Source: Rhabditoides inermis (lineage: Eukaryota > Nematoda > Chromadorea > Rhabditida > Rhabditidae). Taken from it: 64,000 nucleotides of DNA. The notes under the pieces are model-generated. The model had not been told where the DNA came from. It was given only the letters and a program-made list of their open reading frames with translations, and ran no database searches. How positions within the stretch are numbered: position 1 is the first letter of the stretch; each line of letters starts with the position of its first letter. The position numbers and the translations under genes were made by a program. The stretch covers positions 58,501-122,500 of the forward strand of contig CAWZYM010000107.1 in assembly GCA_963966185.1 (NCBI GenBank). Reading direction: 5' to 3'. Of this stretch, positions 23,475 to 37,419 are shown one piece after another.

Positions 23475-23635
23475 TGTTCCCCTCATTCGTTCTGTGCTCC
23501 TTTGTTTGGTACCATTGTTTGTGCTTGTATCATATATGCTGTACATAATAAATATATTCGAACTGTTCCCATGCCTTTAGGCTTACTCATGAACCAGTAT
23601 GCGAAGCATCGAGTTTAGCATGGAGTTAGGCTAAG

Positions 23636-23709
<74 letters not shown>

Positions 23710-24419
23710 TTCAATAATAGCAGATAATCTTTAGGCTTGATCGAGAAGACCTACTTATCATCGGACATCTGTCAAATGTAGCCAAGATTTGCAGGACTCT
23801 CTATACTTCAAGTGCATGATCCATCGCCACTCAGCACCCACTTCATTCAATCAAATTGTTCGTGTACTGCCTTCATTTCCACTCCACAACACTCTAAAAC
23901 TACTAGTTTTCCGGGCGCTAACGCGCCTTTCGAAATCATCCATTTTGAAGATACCTCAATACGTGCCAGGATTAAGCCCGACTTCGCATACGCGTATCTC
24001 TTCGCGCGCGGACTCAAAAAATCCAGCTCAAAAACACATCTGTAGACCCACCCAAAGTACCCCCATTCACACCCTAACAACTCCCATACAACCTCCGGAT
24101 AGCTAATTAGCATAAATACAAAGTCAGAATCCATGAACCTGGAATAGACCGTGGTTGGTAGCTTATACCACCCTGTGCTATACGCTTATACCACCCCTGG
24201 GTGGCATAAGCTTTTCAGGTCATAACTTCTTTCAAAATTGACTCTCACAATTCTAGTTTAGCGGGTTCGAAAGCTCATCTTGCCGGCTTTCTAACAGACT
24301 ATTAACATCTATACTTTACTTTACTAGTTAATCCTTTATCGGCCATTGAAATTTCGAAAATTTCAATCCAAAGGGGGGACCCTTAGGATCGAAATTTTTT
24401 TGTCTCGAATCAACTTCAA

Positions 24420-24745
24420 AGTAATTTCTACAATCTTCTAAATATTCAATGATACCAAAAAAATATAAAAATCCCCATCTCAACACTTCATTCTGAGCGA
24501 AAAAAATTCACGCAAACGTATTCCAGATTTTTAAAGAAGGGAGTTCATCGATTGTTGTGTTCGACAGAAATTGTTTGTCTCTGATTTTTGCAAAAACATA
24601 AACTAGTGAAACTAGTGAGCTATGAAGCTTTTCCTTTCCAACAAATAGAAGAAAAAATGAGTTAAAGTAAGTTGTGTCAAAACTATGTTAGCATTGTTTG
24701 CTGTGTGTGCATGTATTACGCGAGACAATACCTACGTCGGTTTAA
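24420..24745. other. Type B spacer segment (units 3 and 4 only)
   Basis: From about 24420 to 24745 unit 3 carries sequence absent from units 1 and 2, replacing the stretch that holds the second palindrome pair. Unit 4 has the same insert (about 33840-34115) but with a further upstream deletion of roughly 135 bp, at a repeated ttctgagcgaaaa. No coding potential seen. Confidence 0.8.
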
Positions 24746-26180
24746 TTACCCAAGGTTGAGGTAATTTCAAAGTTTCGCTCATCTTATGATGTGGTCAACT
24801 CTAATTTTGGAACGCTCTGCATTTGGCAGAGCACTATATGAAAGAATAAAGGTGAGGAAAGCAAATATATATTTATGCAACTTTTTATTATTCAAGTGTC
24901 TCCATCACAAACAACACTCACACATATCTCCACAATACTCACCATCCACAGTTCCTTGGTCTCAGTGCATGTATGCCATTATTTTATAACACTTGTCACA
25001 ACATTGTGACGTCGTTGATGCTTTCATAAAAAAACATTCCAGTTGTCCCACACATATGTCCCTCACACCCGCCGCCGGCTGACCCCCGCCTCCGTTCCGA
25101 CCGATCCGGCCGATTTCAGGGGCTGAACTTGCCGGAAATGGATTGAGGCCCAGAAAATGACTGGATTGAGATTATAACGTGAAACTTCGCAGAGAGTACC
25201 GCAGAGTGATAGGGAAGGTCTAGAAGAAAACCGCATGTCGATATCTTTTCTTATATTCAAATCGTATCTCAAAGCGCGCCTCACAAATGGGGTCCGGCTG
25301 CGGGTAGTGAGAGACAGGGAGAGAAGGAGAGAGAGAGAGAGAAGATTCAGAGAAAATAAGTATACAGGGACCTTTTCCGGCCCTGTACGAGTCTGGCGGT
25401 ACCCATTTCAAACTCTTTATCTAATTTCCGGGCACGTTTCGGACATGATAAGATATCGGGTTACTGTAGCTAGTACTGGTTTACTGTATATTGAAAGTCA
25501 GAGATAATCCAGGGAGAGGATTCAAAGGTGTTTTTAGACAGATTCGAGGATACTGAGTTCGAAGAAAGCATTAGCATTCTATGGGGGTGTGATTTGATGT
25601 ATATCACTGATCATTTGCCCTCAAGGGGTGAATTAGCCGGAAAAGGATTGAGGCCCAGAAAGTGACTGGATTAAGATTATAACGTGAAACTTCGCAGAGA
25701 GTACCGCAGAGTGACAGGGAAGGTCTGAGAGAAAACCGCATGTCGATATCTTTTCTTATATTCAAATCGTATCTCAAAGCGCGCCTCGCAAATGGGGTCC
25801 TGCTGCGGGTAGTGAGAGACAGGGAGAGAAGGAGAGAGAGAGAAGATTCAGAGGAAATAAGTATACAAAGATTTTTTCCGGCCCTGTACGAGTCTGACGG
25901 TACCCATTTCAAGCTCTCTTTCTGATTTCCGAGCACGTTTCGGACATGATAAGATATCGGGTTACTGTAGCTAGTACTGGTTCACTGTATATTGAAAGTC
26001 AGAGATAATCCAGGGAGAGGATTTAAAAGTGTTTCTAGACAGATTCGAGGATACTGAGTTCGAAGAAAGCATTAGCATTCTATGGGGGTGTGATTTGATG
26101 TATATCACTGATCATTTGCCCTCAAGGGGTGAATTAGCCGGAAATGGATTGAGGCCCAGAAAGTGACTGGATTGAGATTA

Positions 26181-27138
26181 GCAGACGGGCACATACCGCC
26201 CGTTCTGACTACAACTGCAGGACGGAGCCGCCAACCATGGAGGAGCTGCTTGTGTGCATGAAAAAGCTGAAGAATGGGAAGGCTGCCGGAGACGACGACC
26301 TCACCCGGAGATGATGAAGGCTCTGCCCGCCTTTGGGATCCGTGAGCTGCATCGGCTGATCGTCAACATCTGGGAGATGAAGGATGTGCCTGACTCGTGA
26401 AGAAACGCCATCATCGTCCCGTTGCTGAAGAAGGGCAGCGCCACCGACCCAGCCAACTACCGTGGTATCTCATTGATCCGCGTGTGCTACAAGCTGGTGG
26501 AGCGACTGCTGCTACTTCGCATTGTGGAGCACCGCGAGAAGACCGCCCGAGACGAGCAACCGAGGTAGCGGAAGTTGGTGGTCTGCGCGATCTTCTCTCC
26601 ATTGGCAGTGAACTCCTCCTTTACTCCTCGCGGGATTGTCATCGACTCGCACTTGTCCGGCCTGAGGGTCAGATCGTACGAGACGGCGAGGAGACTGAGA
26701 CGGTCGACAGCTTTCTGCAGGTTAACAGGGTCTTCTCCAAACAGAGCATTGTAGTCGAGGTCGGTGACTTTCCGTCCTGTCGTGTGCAGCTCCACTCCTC
26801 CTCCACACTCCTCCACCACACGTCGCATCACGTCGTCGATGACGTAGTTGAACAGAAGCGGGCCGCAGACGGATCCTTGGCGCACTCCAGTCCGGACGGC
26901 GAACTGCTGCGTGATTCCGCAAGGAGTGCGGACAGCGGCAGTAGTACGGCTGTACAGGTCTCGTAGAATGTCGACTAGCGGGGCTGGTACTCCGTCGGCG
27001 CGCACCGCATCGAAGAGGCGGTCTCTATCGGGACTGTCGATTGCTGCCCGGAAGTCGACAAAGATGATGTAAGTCGGCTTCTTGAATCGGGCACGCAGGT
27101 CGACGATCCGTCTCAGAGAGAAGACGGCGTCGATGGTA
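26181..27138. mobile_element. Internally inverted LINE fragment, unit 3
   Basis: Same chimera, with the inversion joint at 26559/26560. Confidence 0.9.
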
Positions 27139-28050
27139 ACCTTATTATGGTCAAGTGGTCAGAACTGGTTCACACGATGCTCGCCGGCTAAGGAGCGACA
27201 ATGCTCCAGATGATCTACGGAGAATCGGCCGAGGAGGAGAGTCTACTTCGTGCGTGAGAGAGCTATACAGTATACACTGATGAGACACCACCACTTTGTG
27301 ACTGCCAATAAAGATCTTATGGCGACTAACCATCGTATTGCAGTATGTAGTATTAAATACAACTTTTTTTTCTGGCTTCGCGCGTGTATCCGCGCGGAAA
27401 TCAAATGTTTTTGCGCGCCTCACTTATGACTAGATAAGTGTGTGATTGCCTGACAGTGTGGTGCCCGCGCGCACACACGACTTTGCATGTTCTTTTTTAC
27501 ATTGCTCTGCGTACTATCTCTACGAAACATAATACTTGGTCAGAGTGTGAACAGATCGAGAACCTGGAGGCGAATGATGAGTTTGTCTTTCTAGCCACAA
27601 CGCCACAACGACAACGCAGCTTGTGATGGAGACGAGACATCTCCCAGCTGCACTCGAGTTGTTATCGGCATGGCATATTTGAAAAGAAACAAGTAGTTTA
27701 ATACAATTAAAACTAGTAATTCAGGTTTTACATTTTTCCAGTTCCCATTGCGAAGATGATAAGCGACAGCGCTACTTGTGCGAAATGACAACAAATTTGA
27801 TGAACATTTGCCTAAAAATGACGTTTTTCGTCTTGTATTCCGGCCATCCGAGTTTGTCGGTCAGGAAAGGGTATATAAAAAATGCAATGAAAAAAGAAAA
27901 CAATTGTTGCGAAAAGAGTTTGTTTTTCAAAGTTTTGGTCAATTTTTATGCACAATCGAAAACAAAGTCAGCTATGACAGACATATTGCACATTGACCTC
28001 TAAGTGATAAAGTGCTAAGTGATAAGAAACTGTAAGGTGTAATGACTTGT

Positions 28051-31000
28051 CTATGCGTCGTTCTCTTGCTGATCGCTCGACGTTGGCTGAATGCCAAAGC
28101 GTTTCGAGTCTACTTCGTGGGTCGGTGGGATCTGCATCTGTGGATTAGACGGCTGCGATTCGATTGGTTTATCTTGCACTCCCTGAATCTTGATATTCTG
28201 TAACACAATGATTTAAAAGATAGTGTTCTCATGTTCTCATGTTTCACCTTCTGTGTTTCGATAACAAGAATTATGTAACTGTTCAGTAGAAAAGCCCATC
28301 CGAGCAGAATTATCCCAATTGTCGACCAATCTCAAAATGACATCCATAATACAAATGAACACACATCACTCACATGTGACAGATTCCAATGCTTGTACTG
28401 GTTCAGTGATCGGATCGCAAATTGCGTGCACCATATTCTCATAGATAGTTGTCAGACCGCATTTCAAGTTGTAAGCATCGTAGAAAGTGGTCTGAATAGA
28501 CTCATTTCGATCGATATTCAATCGATACTCACGTTGAGAATTGTACGATGTGCGTTGAGTTCATTGAAAAGTCTGGTCTTTGTCGCTGATTGGAGACTCG
28601 AAAGGTCCATCGAATTATTCAGTGCAACAGCGAGTTCTTGGAATGGTCGAAGGGTCACATTCACTCCAGCATCTTTCACGAGTTTCATCTTCAATCATCT
28701 ATTTCCAGTGAGAATCCACTTGAAACCCACCATGGAAGTATAGTATTCGATACTCCATTTAGCGTCTCCATTTAAAAACGATTGTGACAAAAACGTCACA
28801 TCTTTACAAACATATCGATACACATAGTTTTTGAGAGATATATGTTTGTCTTTATCTTCTTCTTTGTGATCACACAATTTGAGGTTGAAGACTGTTTCAA
28901 AGACGTCATCGTAAGTCTGAATCAATGATTTGCTATAATGTATAATATAATTACTTGAGTCTCAGCGATAGCATTATTCCAAATATCAAATGTCGTTCGT
29001 TGAAGCTCAATGTTGTTCGCAAAAGTTTCCATATTTCTCTCCAAATTAAGAAACTCTGAAAATAAAATAGACTAATATTTTGTTATATTTTTAATCGTAA
29101 CCATTTTGAACGACAGCTTCGATTGATTTTCCAAACACGAAATGATACGGAGAATTCAATTTGCACGATGGAACCAATGACCTAAAATTTTAGGAGGTAA
29201 ACAATTTAATCGTGTTAATCATCTGCATTGCATACAAAGAAGAGAGAATGTGAAAAATTGACTGACTTAAAGTTCATGTGAGGTTTGTAAAACGGCGCAA
29301 CAACCAAGGAAGAGACGTTTGAAATGTGTTTTTCTTCATTCAACAAATAATTGCATCCAGAAGAGTATTCCGTGAACGATACAAACGTTCTAAATATGGT
29401 TCTTTTTCAATTAAGTGAATTCACAAAAAAAAACTAACGTTAAAGAGATAAATACAATTGGCAAGAGGAACAGAATCATAGCTAGAATGAGGAAAGTCAT
29501 TTTGCCTGAAAATAAAAGAATTGGTATAAGAATTATATTTAGTAATGATACACTTACTTTTTCTTAGAAAACAGATCAGAAAAGCGCAAACGACGACGAA
29601 TAGACAAATTGATACTGTCACACTCAGAGAAAGAAATACATTTGTATTTGCATCAACATTAATCTTTTCGAATCGGTTCACATAGTTTTGAAGTTTATCT
29701 ACTGCCGAAATTATCTGAATGTTGTTGTTTAAAAAGAAAAGATTTCGTAATTACTTACAATCGCACTGAATCTTGTCACTTCAACTTTTATTGATTGAAC
29801 AGATGGGATCTGACGAATTAACAAGTGTTTTAATTGTTTCTATTCAAGTGTACCTTATACATAGTGTCTTTGATGAATGTAGCAACATGAGTTCCAATAT
29901 CCGTTGGCGGATTCTGTAAAAAAAAATTAAATGTGTAGTGAAAAATGATAGCAGCTAAATATAATTACCCCAAAAGAAAATTTTCCATTGTTACTTGTTA
30001 CTTCTTTAAGAATTTTTTCAGCTTTTGAGAATGACGTCTTCAGTTTTTCGAACATCGGGATAAATCTCTTCTCATTTTCATCATCGGTTTGAATATTTTT
30101 CTGTAACAAAGTAAAGACGTTGCTAAGTGAAAGCTACGAAAAAATGAAATTTTTACCAGAATGTCATTATATCTCTTCCAAATTTCGTTGAACATATAAT
30201 CGAGTTTGTTTCCGTCAGCGTCTGTCACACCAATCAGTTTCTGAGCTAGTGAATCGATGTCTCTCTAAAAATATTCAATCACTGGCTCTTGAATTTTGAT
30301 TTCTCACCATTCTCTGCTGAAGATTAGCATTATTCAAAAGTGCGGCCGATTCAAGTCGAGTATCGATCTATAATCAAGTATACCTAACTGCATGTACCAG
30401 TTTGAATACCGTTGCTTTGGCCGCCAATCCAGAATTCATATTTTGCAATACGTCATCAAAAATGTCAACATTTTTACAGAATCCGTGCAACAAATCTCTT
30501 TTCAGTTCTTAAATACGGGTTTTTACTTTGCTACAAATTGGAACTCACGTGTAATCTGGCTATTGATGATTTGATTGGTCCGAGAGGCGAGAGTCGAGTG
30601 AGTGTCATAAGCAAAAAAGGCCAACACAGCAATGAGAGCCGAGAAGATTGCGAGAAGTACGACATAGCCAATAAGACACCGCTGAATATTTACACTTGGA
30701 AAATATCAAATTAATGCGAAGCTTACGAAGAGAATCGTCATTTTCTTTTCCAGTCCCACTTTCTTGACGATTTTCTCCCTATGTATGGAGGCAGTGATCG
30801 GCTGTTTGGATTGTTTGGATTGTTCGTTCGAGGCTCGCCTCACGAATGCCTCCGACTTGTGTGGTGTGGGTGTGGTGTCTCCCTTGGCCGCTGCTCTCTC
30901 GCTCTTCCCCGGTGTCTGGGTCGGCGTCTTGGTCGGCGTCAATGCTTTCACTTGTCTCTCAATCTCCGCCTCATCCTCCGCAATCGATTCCTTCACAAAG

Positions 31001-31791
31001 CACCGACACACCAGAATCGACACAGCTATGCCGGACAGAGAAACAAGCATTCCAACCACAAACAGTCCCACACGCCCCTCAAACACAAACCAGTACGTTT
31101 CAACCACCCAAACGTACAGCTGGATATTTGTTCTGCGCGGCAGCAAAGAAGGGCGACAGAGTGCCGTCAAGAGAGTCGTCCGTAACCAACTGAATACATG
31201 ACACACACACAATGTATGTATTCTTTCTCTCTCACCCTCTCCCACTCCCTTTTTCTTTTTCTCCCTCCCTCTCCCTCTCTCTCCCTCTCTCCCCCTCTCT
31301 CTTCGAGCACTAGCTCCCACCCACTCGAATCGCTTGCATCAGCACATTGTCCTCGAGGTTGTGCGAGTGTCTATCCCGGGGCGTGGAAAACGGCTTCAGC
31401 CACTCGCGGGACTCGCGCTTCATAGGAGCCGTCTTCGGAAGGCGACACAGGTTCGCTCAAAGGGCACACGGATCAAGGCGCCAGTCTCTTCCAACACATA
31501 TCACAAGTGATCCCAGCTGATTCACAGTCGGTACAAGGTAACCGCAAGTAATTCCGAGTAGTTTGAAGTCGTTTGAAGTACTCGGAAGGCCAATCGGAAG
31601 GCATATCGCAACAGTGACAGCTACTTGACGCAAGCAGCCGACTACTCACGGATTTCTTTGGTTTTATAGGTGTTGATGAGATCGGATGTCGCATCTGAGG
31701 ACACGAGAGGAGCACATAGGAGGGAGAAGAGGAGAATACTGAAAGGTTCACTCGGACAAAGTATCGATTGGTTATCGAGAAATGTCGTCAT
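28051..31791 (-). CDS. Prominin-like pentaspan membrane protein, copy D
   Basis: The exons of the 18546-22286 copy recur here at +9505 (first exon 31791-31650, last exon 28197-28051). Reading frame, signal-peptide segment and membrane spans are unchanged. I found no change that would inactivate it. It sits in the unit that carries the type B spacer with a further deletion near 33,835. Confidence 0.8.
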
Positions 31792-32072
31792 CAACAGTCA
31801 AGCTATGGACATCGCATGTGAAAGCGTTCATTGTTGCCCGGTGAAATGACAGCGACCGGTCGATTTTTCCCAAATGACAAACTAAGAGATTTGTTCGATA
31901 CATCAGGGCAAATATAATTTTTTAGCTCTATCAATCTGCGCAAATTCGCATATCCTTTTTCTAATAGTTCTAATGGTGTAGTGAGCCCTTTACGATAGAA
32001 AATACAACAGTCTCTGATTCACGTTCTCAGATGATATCGATTGATTATCTATTAATCTTCATAAATTTATAG

Positions 32073-33081
32073 TGATACCGGAAATCAACGTATTAGGCTA
32101 TCAGGTTTACAATCTGTACGAAATAGCCAGCAGCGAGGGAAACGTAGGAAACAGGTTGAATAGTTGGGTGGAAGAGTGGCCTAGTCTCCTGCCATACCTG
32201 AGGATGTTGATTGGATCAGGTCGAAAGGGGCGACCGGCCGAGAATCGCATCGTCGAAAGAATGACGGGGACAAGAGGGCAGACGACGGATCGAGAGAAAA
32301 TGACGGTGCGCATCGAGTGAGAAGGCAAGTGACATTCGGCTGAAACGCACGTTTGCAGCAGGTTAGTCAAACGTATCCCTCTGATCATCAGGTTAGTCAA
32401 ACGTATCCCTCTGATTATCAGGTTAGTCAAACGTTTCAGATGATTTTCAGATGACAAGGCGGCACAAGAGCGCCTCATACAGGAGTTGGACGTGATCTGG
32501 GAGAAGATCCCCAAGGACACAAACAAGCGCGGCGTCAACATCTGCGAGTTCTACCAGAAGATCTACCAGTTCGCGGAGAAGCGCCCTCGCTGCGTACCCG
32601 GAAACGCGCTGATCCGCGCGTACGAGCTGGTGAAGCGGACCAGTTTCGACCCTCGAGTGAGTTTACACCGCATTCCTATCTCCATTTTGTGCTGACTTTA
32701 TTCGTTCAGATGATCGAGAAGTTCGTCGAGATCGAGCGGCAGCTGCCTCTTGCCTTTGTCTACGGACAGCGCGTCGCCGGCAAGAGGCAGCTCATGGTAT
32801 ACCGTAACCGGAACGGTTACGGTTACCCGCTCTGGTTCGGGGTCGTGCACGACAAGGAGGTTGAGAAGAGCGACCCCGAACTGGTGCGCCTGTGGGTGCG
32901 CCAGCCCGGCGACCATGCCCCCCCCCCCCGTCCGACACTAGCCTCCATCGCAAAATTTTCTGTCCCCGCAAGTAGTGTTCCCCTCATTCGTTCTGTGCTC
33001 CTTTGTTTGGTACCATTGTTTGTGCTTGTATCATATATGCTGTACATAATAAATATATTCGAACTGTTCCCATGCCTTTAG
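32073..33081 (+). CDS. Unrecognised plus-strand gene, copy 4 (12-C allele)
   Basis: Exons correspond to 32073-32219, 32451-32656 and 32710-33081. The poly-C run (32918-32929) has 12 bases, so the hydrophobic-tail frame of the second copy is restored. No fifth copy exists, because the array ends before this part of the unit. Confidence 0.5.
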
Positions 33082-33136
33082 GCTTACTCATGAACCAGTA
33101 TGCGAAGCATCGAGTTTAGCATGGAGTTAGGCTAAG

Positions 33137-33190
<54 letters not shown>

Positions 33191-35549
33191 TCCAATAACA
33201 GCAGGTAACCTTTAGGCTTGATCGAGAAGACCAACTTATCATCGGACATCTGTCAAATGTAGCCAAGATTTGCAGGACTCTCTATACTTCAAGTGCATGA
33301 TCCATCGCCACTCAGCACCCACTTCATTCAATCAAATTGTTCGTGTACTGCCTTCATTTCCACTCCACAACACTCTAAAACTACTAGTTTTCCGGGCGCT
33401 AACGCGCCTTTCGAAATCATCCATTTTGAAGATACCTCAATACGTGCCAGGATTAAGCCCGACTTCGCATACGCGTATCTCTTCGCGCGCGGACTCAAAA
33501 AATCCAGCTCAAAAACACATCTGTAGACCCACCCAAAGTACCCCCATTCACACCCTAACAACTCCCATACAACCTCCGGATAGCTAATTAGCATAAATAC
33601 AAAGTCAGAATCCATGAACCTGGAATAGACCGTGGTTGGTAGCTTATACCACCCTGTGCTATACGCTTATACCACCCCTGGGTGGCATAAGCTTTTCAGG
33701 TCATAACTTCTTTCAAAATTGACTCTCACAATTCTAGTTTAGCGGGTTCGAAAGCTCATCTTGCCGGCTTTCTAACAGACTATTAACATCTATACTTTAC
33801 TTTACTAGTTAATCCTTTATCGGCCATTGAAATTTCGAAAAAATTTTCTGAGCGAAAAATTCTGAGCGAAAAAAATTCACGCAAACGTATTCCAGATTTT
33901 TAAAGAAGGGAGTTCATCGATTGTTGTGTTCGACAGAAATTGTTTGTCTCTGATTTTTGCAAAAACATAAACTAGTGAAACTAGTGAGCTATGAAGCTTT
34001 TCCTTTCCAACAAATAGAAGAAAAAATGAGTTAAAGTAAGTTGTGTCAAAACTATGTTAGCATTGTTTGCTGTGTGTGCATGTATTACGCGAGACAATAC
34101 CTACGTCGGTTTAATTACCCAAGGTTGAGGTAATTTCAAAGTTTCGCTCATCTTATGATGTGGTCAACTCTAATTTTGGAACGCTCTGCATTTGGCAGAG
34201 CACTATATGAAAGAATAAAGGTGAGGAAAGCAAATATATATTTATGCAACTTTTTATTATTCAAGTGTCTCCATCACAAACAACACTCACACATATCTCC
34301 ACAATACTCACCATCCACAGTTCCTTGGTCTCAGTGCATGTATGCCATTATTTTATAACACTTGTCACAACATTGTGACGTCGTTGATGCTTTCATAAAA
34401 AAACATTCCAGTTGTCCCACACATATGTCCCTCACACCCGCCGCCGGCTGACCCCCGCCTCCGTTCCGACCGATCCGGCCGATTTCAGGGGCTGAACTTG
34501 CCGGAAATGGATTGAGGCCCAGAAAATGACTGGATTGAGATTATAACGTGAAACTTCGCAGAGAGTACCGCAGAGTGATAGGGAAGGTCTAGAAGAAAAC
34601 CGCATGTCGATATCTTTTCTTATATTCAAATCGTATCTCAAAGCGCGCCTCACAAATGGGGTCCGGCTGCGGGTAGTGAGAGACAGGGAGAGAAGGAGAG
34701 AGAGAGAGAGAAGATTCAGAGAAAATAAGTATACAGGGACCTTTTCCGGCCCTGTACGAGTCTGGCGGTACCCATTTCAAACTCTTTATCTAATTTCCGG
34801 GCACGTTTCGGACATGATAAGATATCGGGTTACTGTAGCTAGTACTGGTTTACTGTATATTGAAAGTCAGAGATAATCCAGGGAGAGGATTCAAAGGTGT
34901 TTTTAGACAGATTCGAGGATACTGAGTTCGAAGAAAGCATTAGCATTCTATGGGGGTGTGATTTGATGTATATCACTGATCATTTGCCCTCAAGGGGTGA
35001 ATTAGCCGGAAAAGGATTGAGGCCCAGAAAGTGACTGGATTGAGATTATAACGTGAAACTTCGCAGAGAGTACCGCAGAGTGACAGGGAAGGTCTGAGAG
35101 AAAACCGCATGTCGATATCTTTTCTTATATTCAAATCGTATCTCAAAGCGCGCCTCGCAAATGGGGTCCGGCTGCGGGTAGTGAGAGACAGGGAGAGAAG
35201 GAGAGAGAGAGAAGATTCAGAGGAAATAAGTATACAAAGATTTTTTCCGGCCCTGTACGAGTCTGACGGTACCCATTTCAAGCTCTCTTTCTGATTTCCG
35301 AGCACGTTTCGGACATGATAAGATATCGGGTTACTGTAGCTAGTACTGGTTCACTGTATATTGAAAGTCAGAGATAATCCAGGGAGAGGATTTAAAAGTG
35401 TTTCTAGACAGATTCGAGGATACTGAGTTCGAAGAAAGCATTAGCATTCTATGGGGGTGTGATTTGATGTATATCACTGATCATTTGCCCTCAAGGGGTG
35501 AATTAGCCGGAAATGGATTGAGGCCCAGAAAGTGACTGGATTGAGATTA

Positions 35550-36507
35550 GCAGACGGGCACATACCGCCCGTTCTGACTACAACTGCAGGACGGAGCCGC
35601 TAACCATGGAGGAGCTGCTTGTGTGCATGAAAAAGCTGAAGAATGGGAAGGCTGCCAGAGACGACGACCTCACCCGGAGATGATGAAGGCTCTGCCCGCC
35701 TTTGGGATCCGTGAGCTGCATCGGCTGATCGTCAACATCTGGGAGATGAAGGATGTGCCTGACTCGTGAAGAAACGCCATCATCGTCCCGTTGCTGAAGA
35801 AGGGCAGCGCCACCGACCCAGCCAACTACCGTGGTATCTCATTGATCCGCGTGTGCTACAAGCTGGTGGAGCGACTGCTGCTACTTCGCATTGTGGAGCA
35901 CCGCGAGAAGACCGCCCGAGACGAGCAACCGAGGTAGCGGAAGTTGGTGGTCTGCGCGATCTTCTCTCCATTGGCAGTGAACTCCTCCTTTACTCCTCGC
36001 GGGATTGTCATCGACTCGCACTTGTCCGGCCTGAGGGTCAGATCGTACGAGACGGCGAGGAGACTGAGACGGTCGACAGCTTTCTGCAGGTTAACAGGGT
36101 CTTCTCCAAACAGAGCATTGTAGTCGAGGTCGGTGACTTTCCGTCCTGTCGTGTGCAGCTCCACTCCTCCTCCACACTCCTCCACCACACGTCGCATCAC
36201 GTCGTCGATGACGTAGTTGAACAGAAGCGGGCCGCAGACGGATCCTTGGCGCACTCCAGTCCGGACGGCGAACTGCTGCGTGATTCCGCAAGGAGTGCGG
36301 ACAGCGGCAGTAGTACGGCTGTACAGGTCTCGTAGAATGTCGACTAGCGGGGCTGGTACTCCGTCGGCGCGCACCGCATCGAAGAGGCGGTCTCTATCGG
36401 GACTGTCGATTGCTGCCCGGAAGTCGACAAAGATGATGTAAGTCGGCTTCTTGAATCGGGCACGCAGGTCGACGATCCGTCTCAGAGAGAAGACGGCGTC
36501 GATGGTA
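35550..36507. mobile_element. Internally inverted LINE fragment, unit 4
   Basis: Same chimera, with the inversion joint at 35928/35929. It carries two substitutions in the plus-oriented half (gccgctaacc; gctgccagag). Confidence 0.9.
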
Positions 36508-37419
36508 ACCTTATTATGGTCAAGTGGTCAGAACTGGTTCACACGATGCTCGCCGGCTAAGGAGCGACAATGCTCCAGATGATCTACGGAGAATCGGCCG
36601 AGGAGGAGAGTCTACTTCGTGCGTGAGAGAGCTATACAGTATACACTGATGAGACACCACCACTTTGTGACTGCCAATAAAGATCTTATGGCGACTAACC
36701 ATCGTATTGCAGTATGTAGTATTAAATACAACTTTTTTTTCTGGCTTCGCGCGTGTATCCGCGCGGAAATCAAATGTTTTTGCGCGCCTCACTTATGACT
36801 AGATAAGTGTGTGATTGCCTGACAGTGTGGTGCCCGCGCGCACACACGACTTTGCATGTTCTTTTTTACATTGCTCTGCGTACTATCTCTACGAAACATA
36901 ATACTTGGTCAGAGTGTGAACAGATCGAGAACCTGGAGGCGAATGATGAGTTTGTCTTTCTAGCCACAACGCCACAACGACAACGCAGCTTGTGATGGAG
37001 ACGAGGCATCTCCCAGCTGCACTCGAGTTGTTATCGGCATGGCATATTTGAAAAGAAACAAGTAGTTTAATACAATTAAAACTAGTAATTCAGGTTTTAC
37101 ATTTTTCCAGTTCCCATTGCGAAGATGATAAGCGACAGCGCTACTTGTGCGAAATGACAACAAATTTGATGAACATTTGCCTAAAAATGACGTTTTTCGT
37201 CTTGTATTCCGGCCATCCGAGTTTGTCGGTCAGGAAAGGGTATATAAAAAATGCAATGAAAAAAGAAAACAATTGTTGCGAAAAGAGTTTGTTTTTCAAA
37301 GTTTTGGTCAATTTTTATGCACAATCGAAAACAAAGTCAGCTATGACAGACATATTGCACATTGACCTCTAAGTGATAAAGTGCTAAGTGATAAGAAACT
37401 GTAAGGTGTAATGACTTGT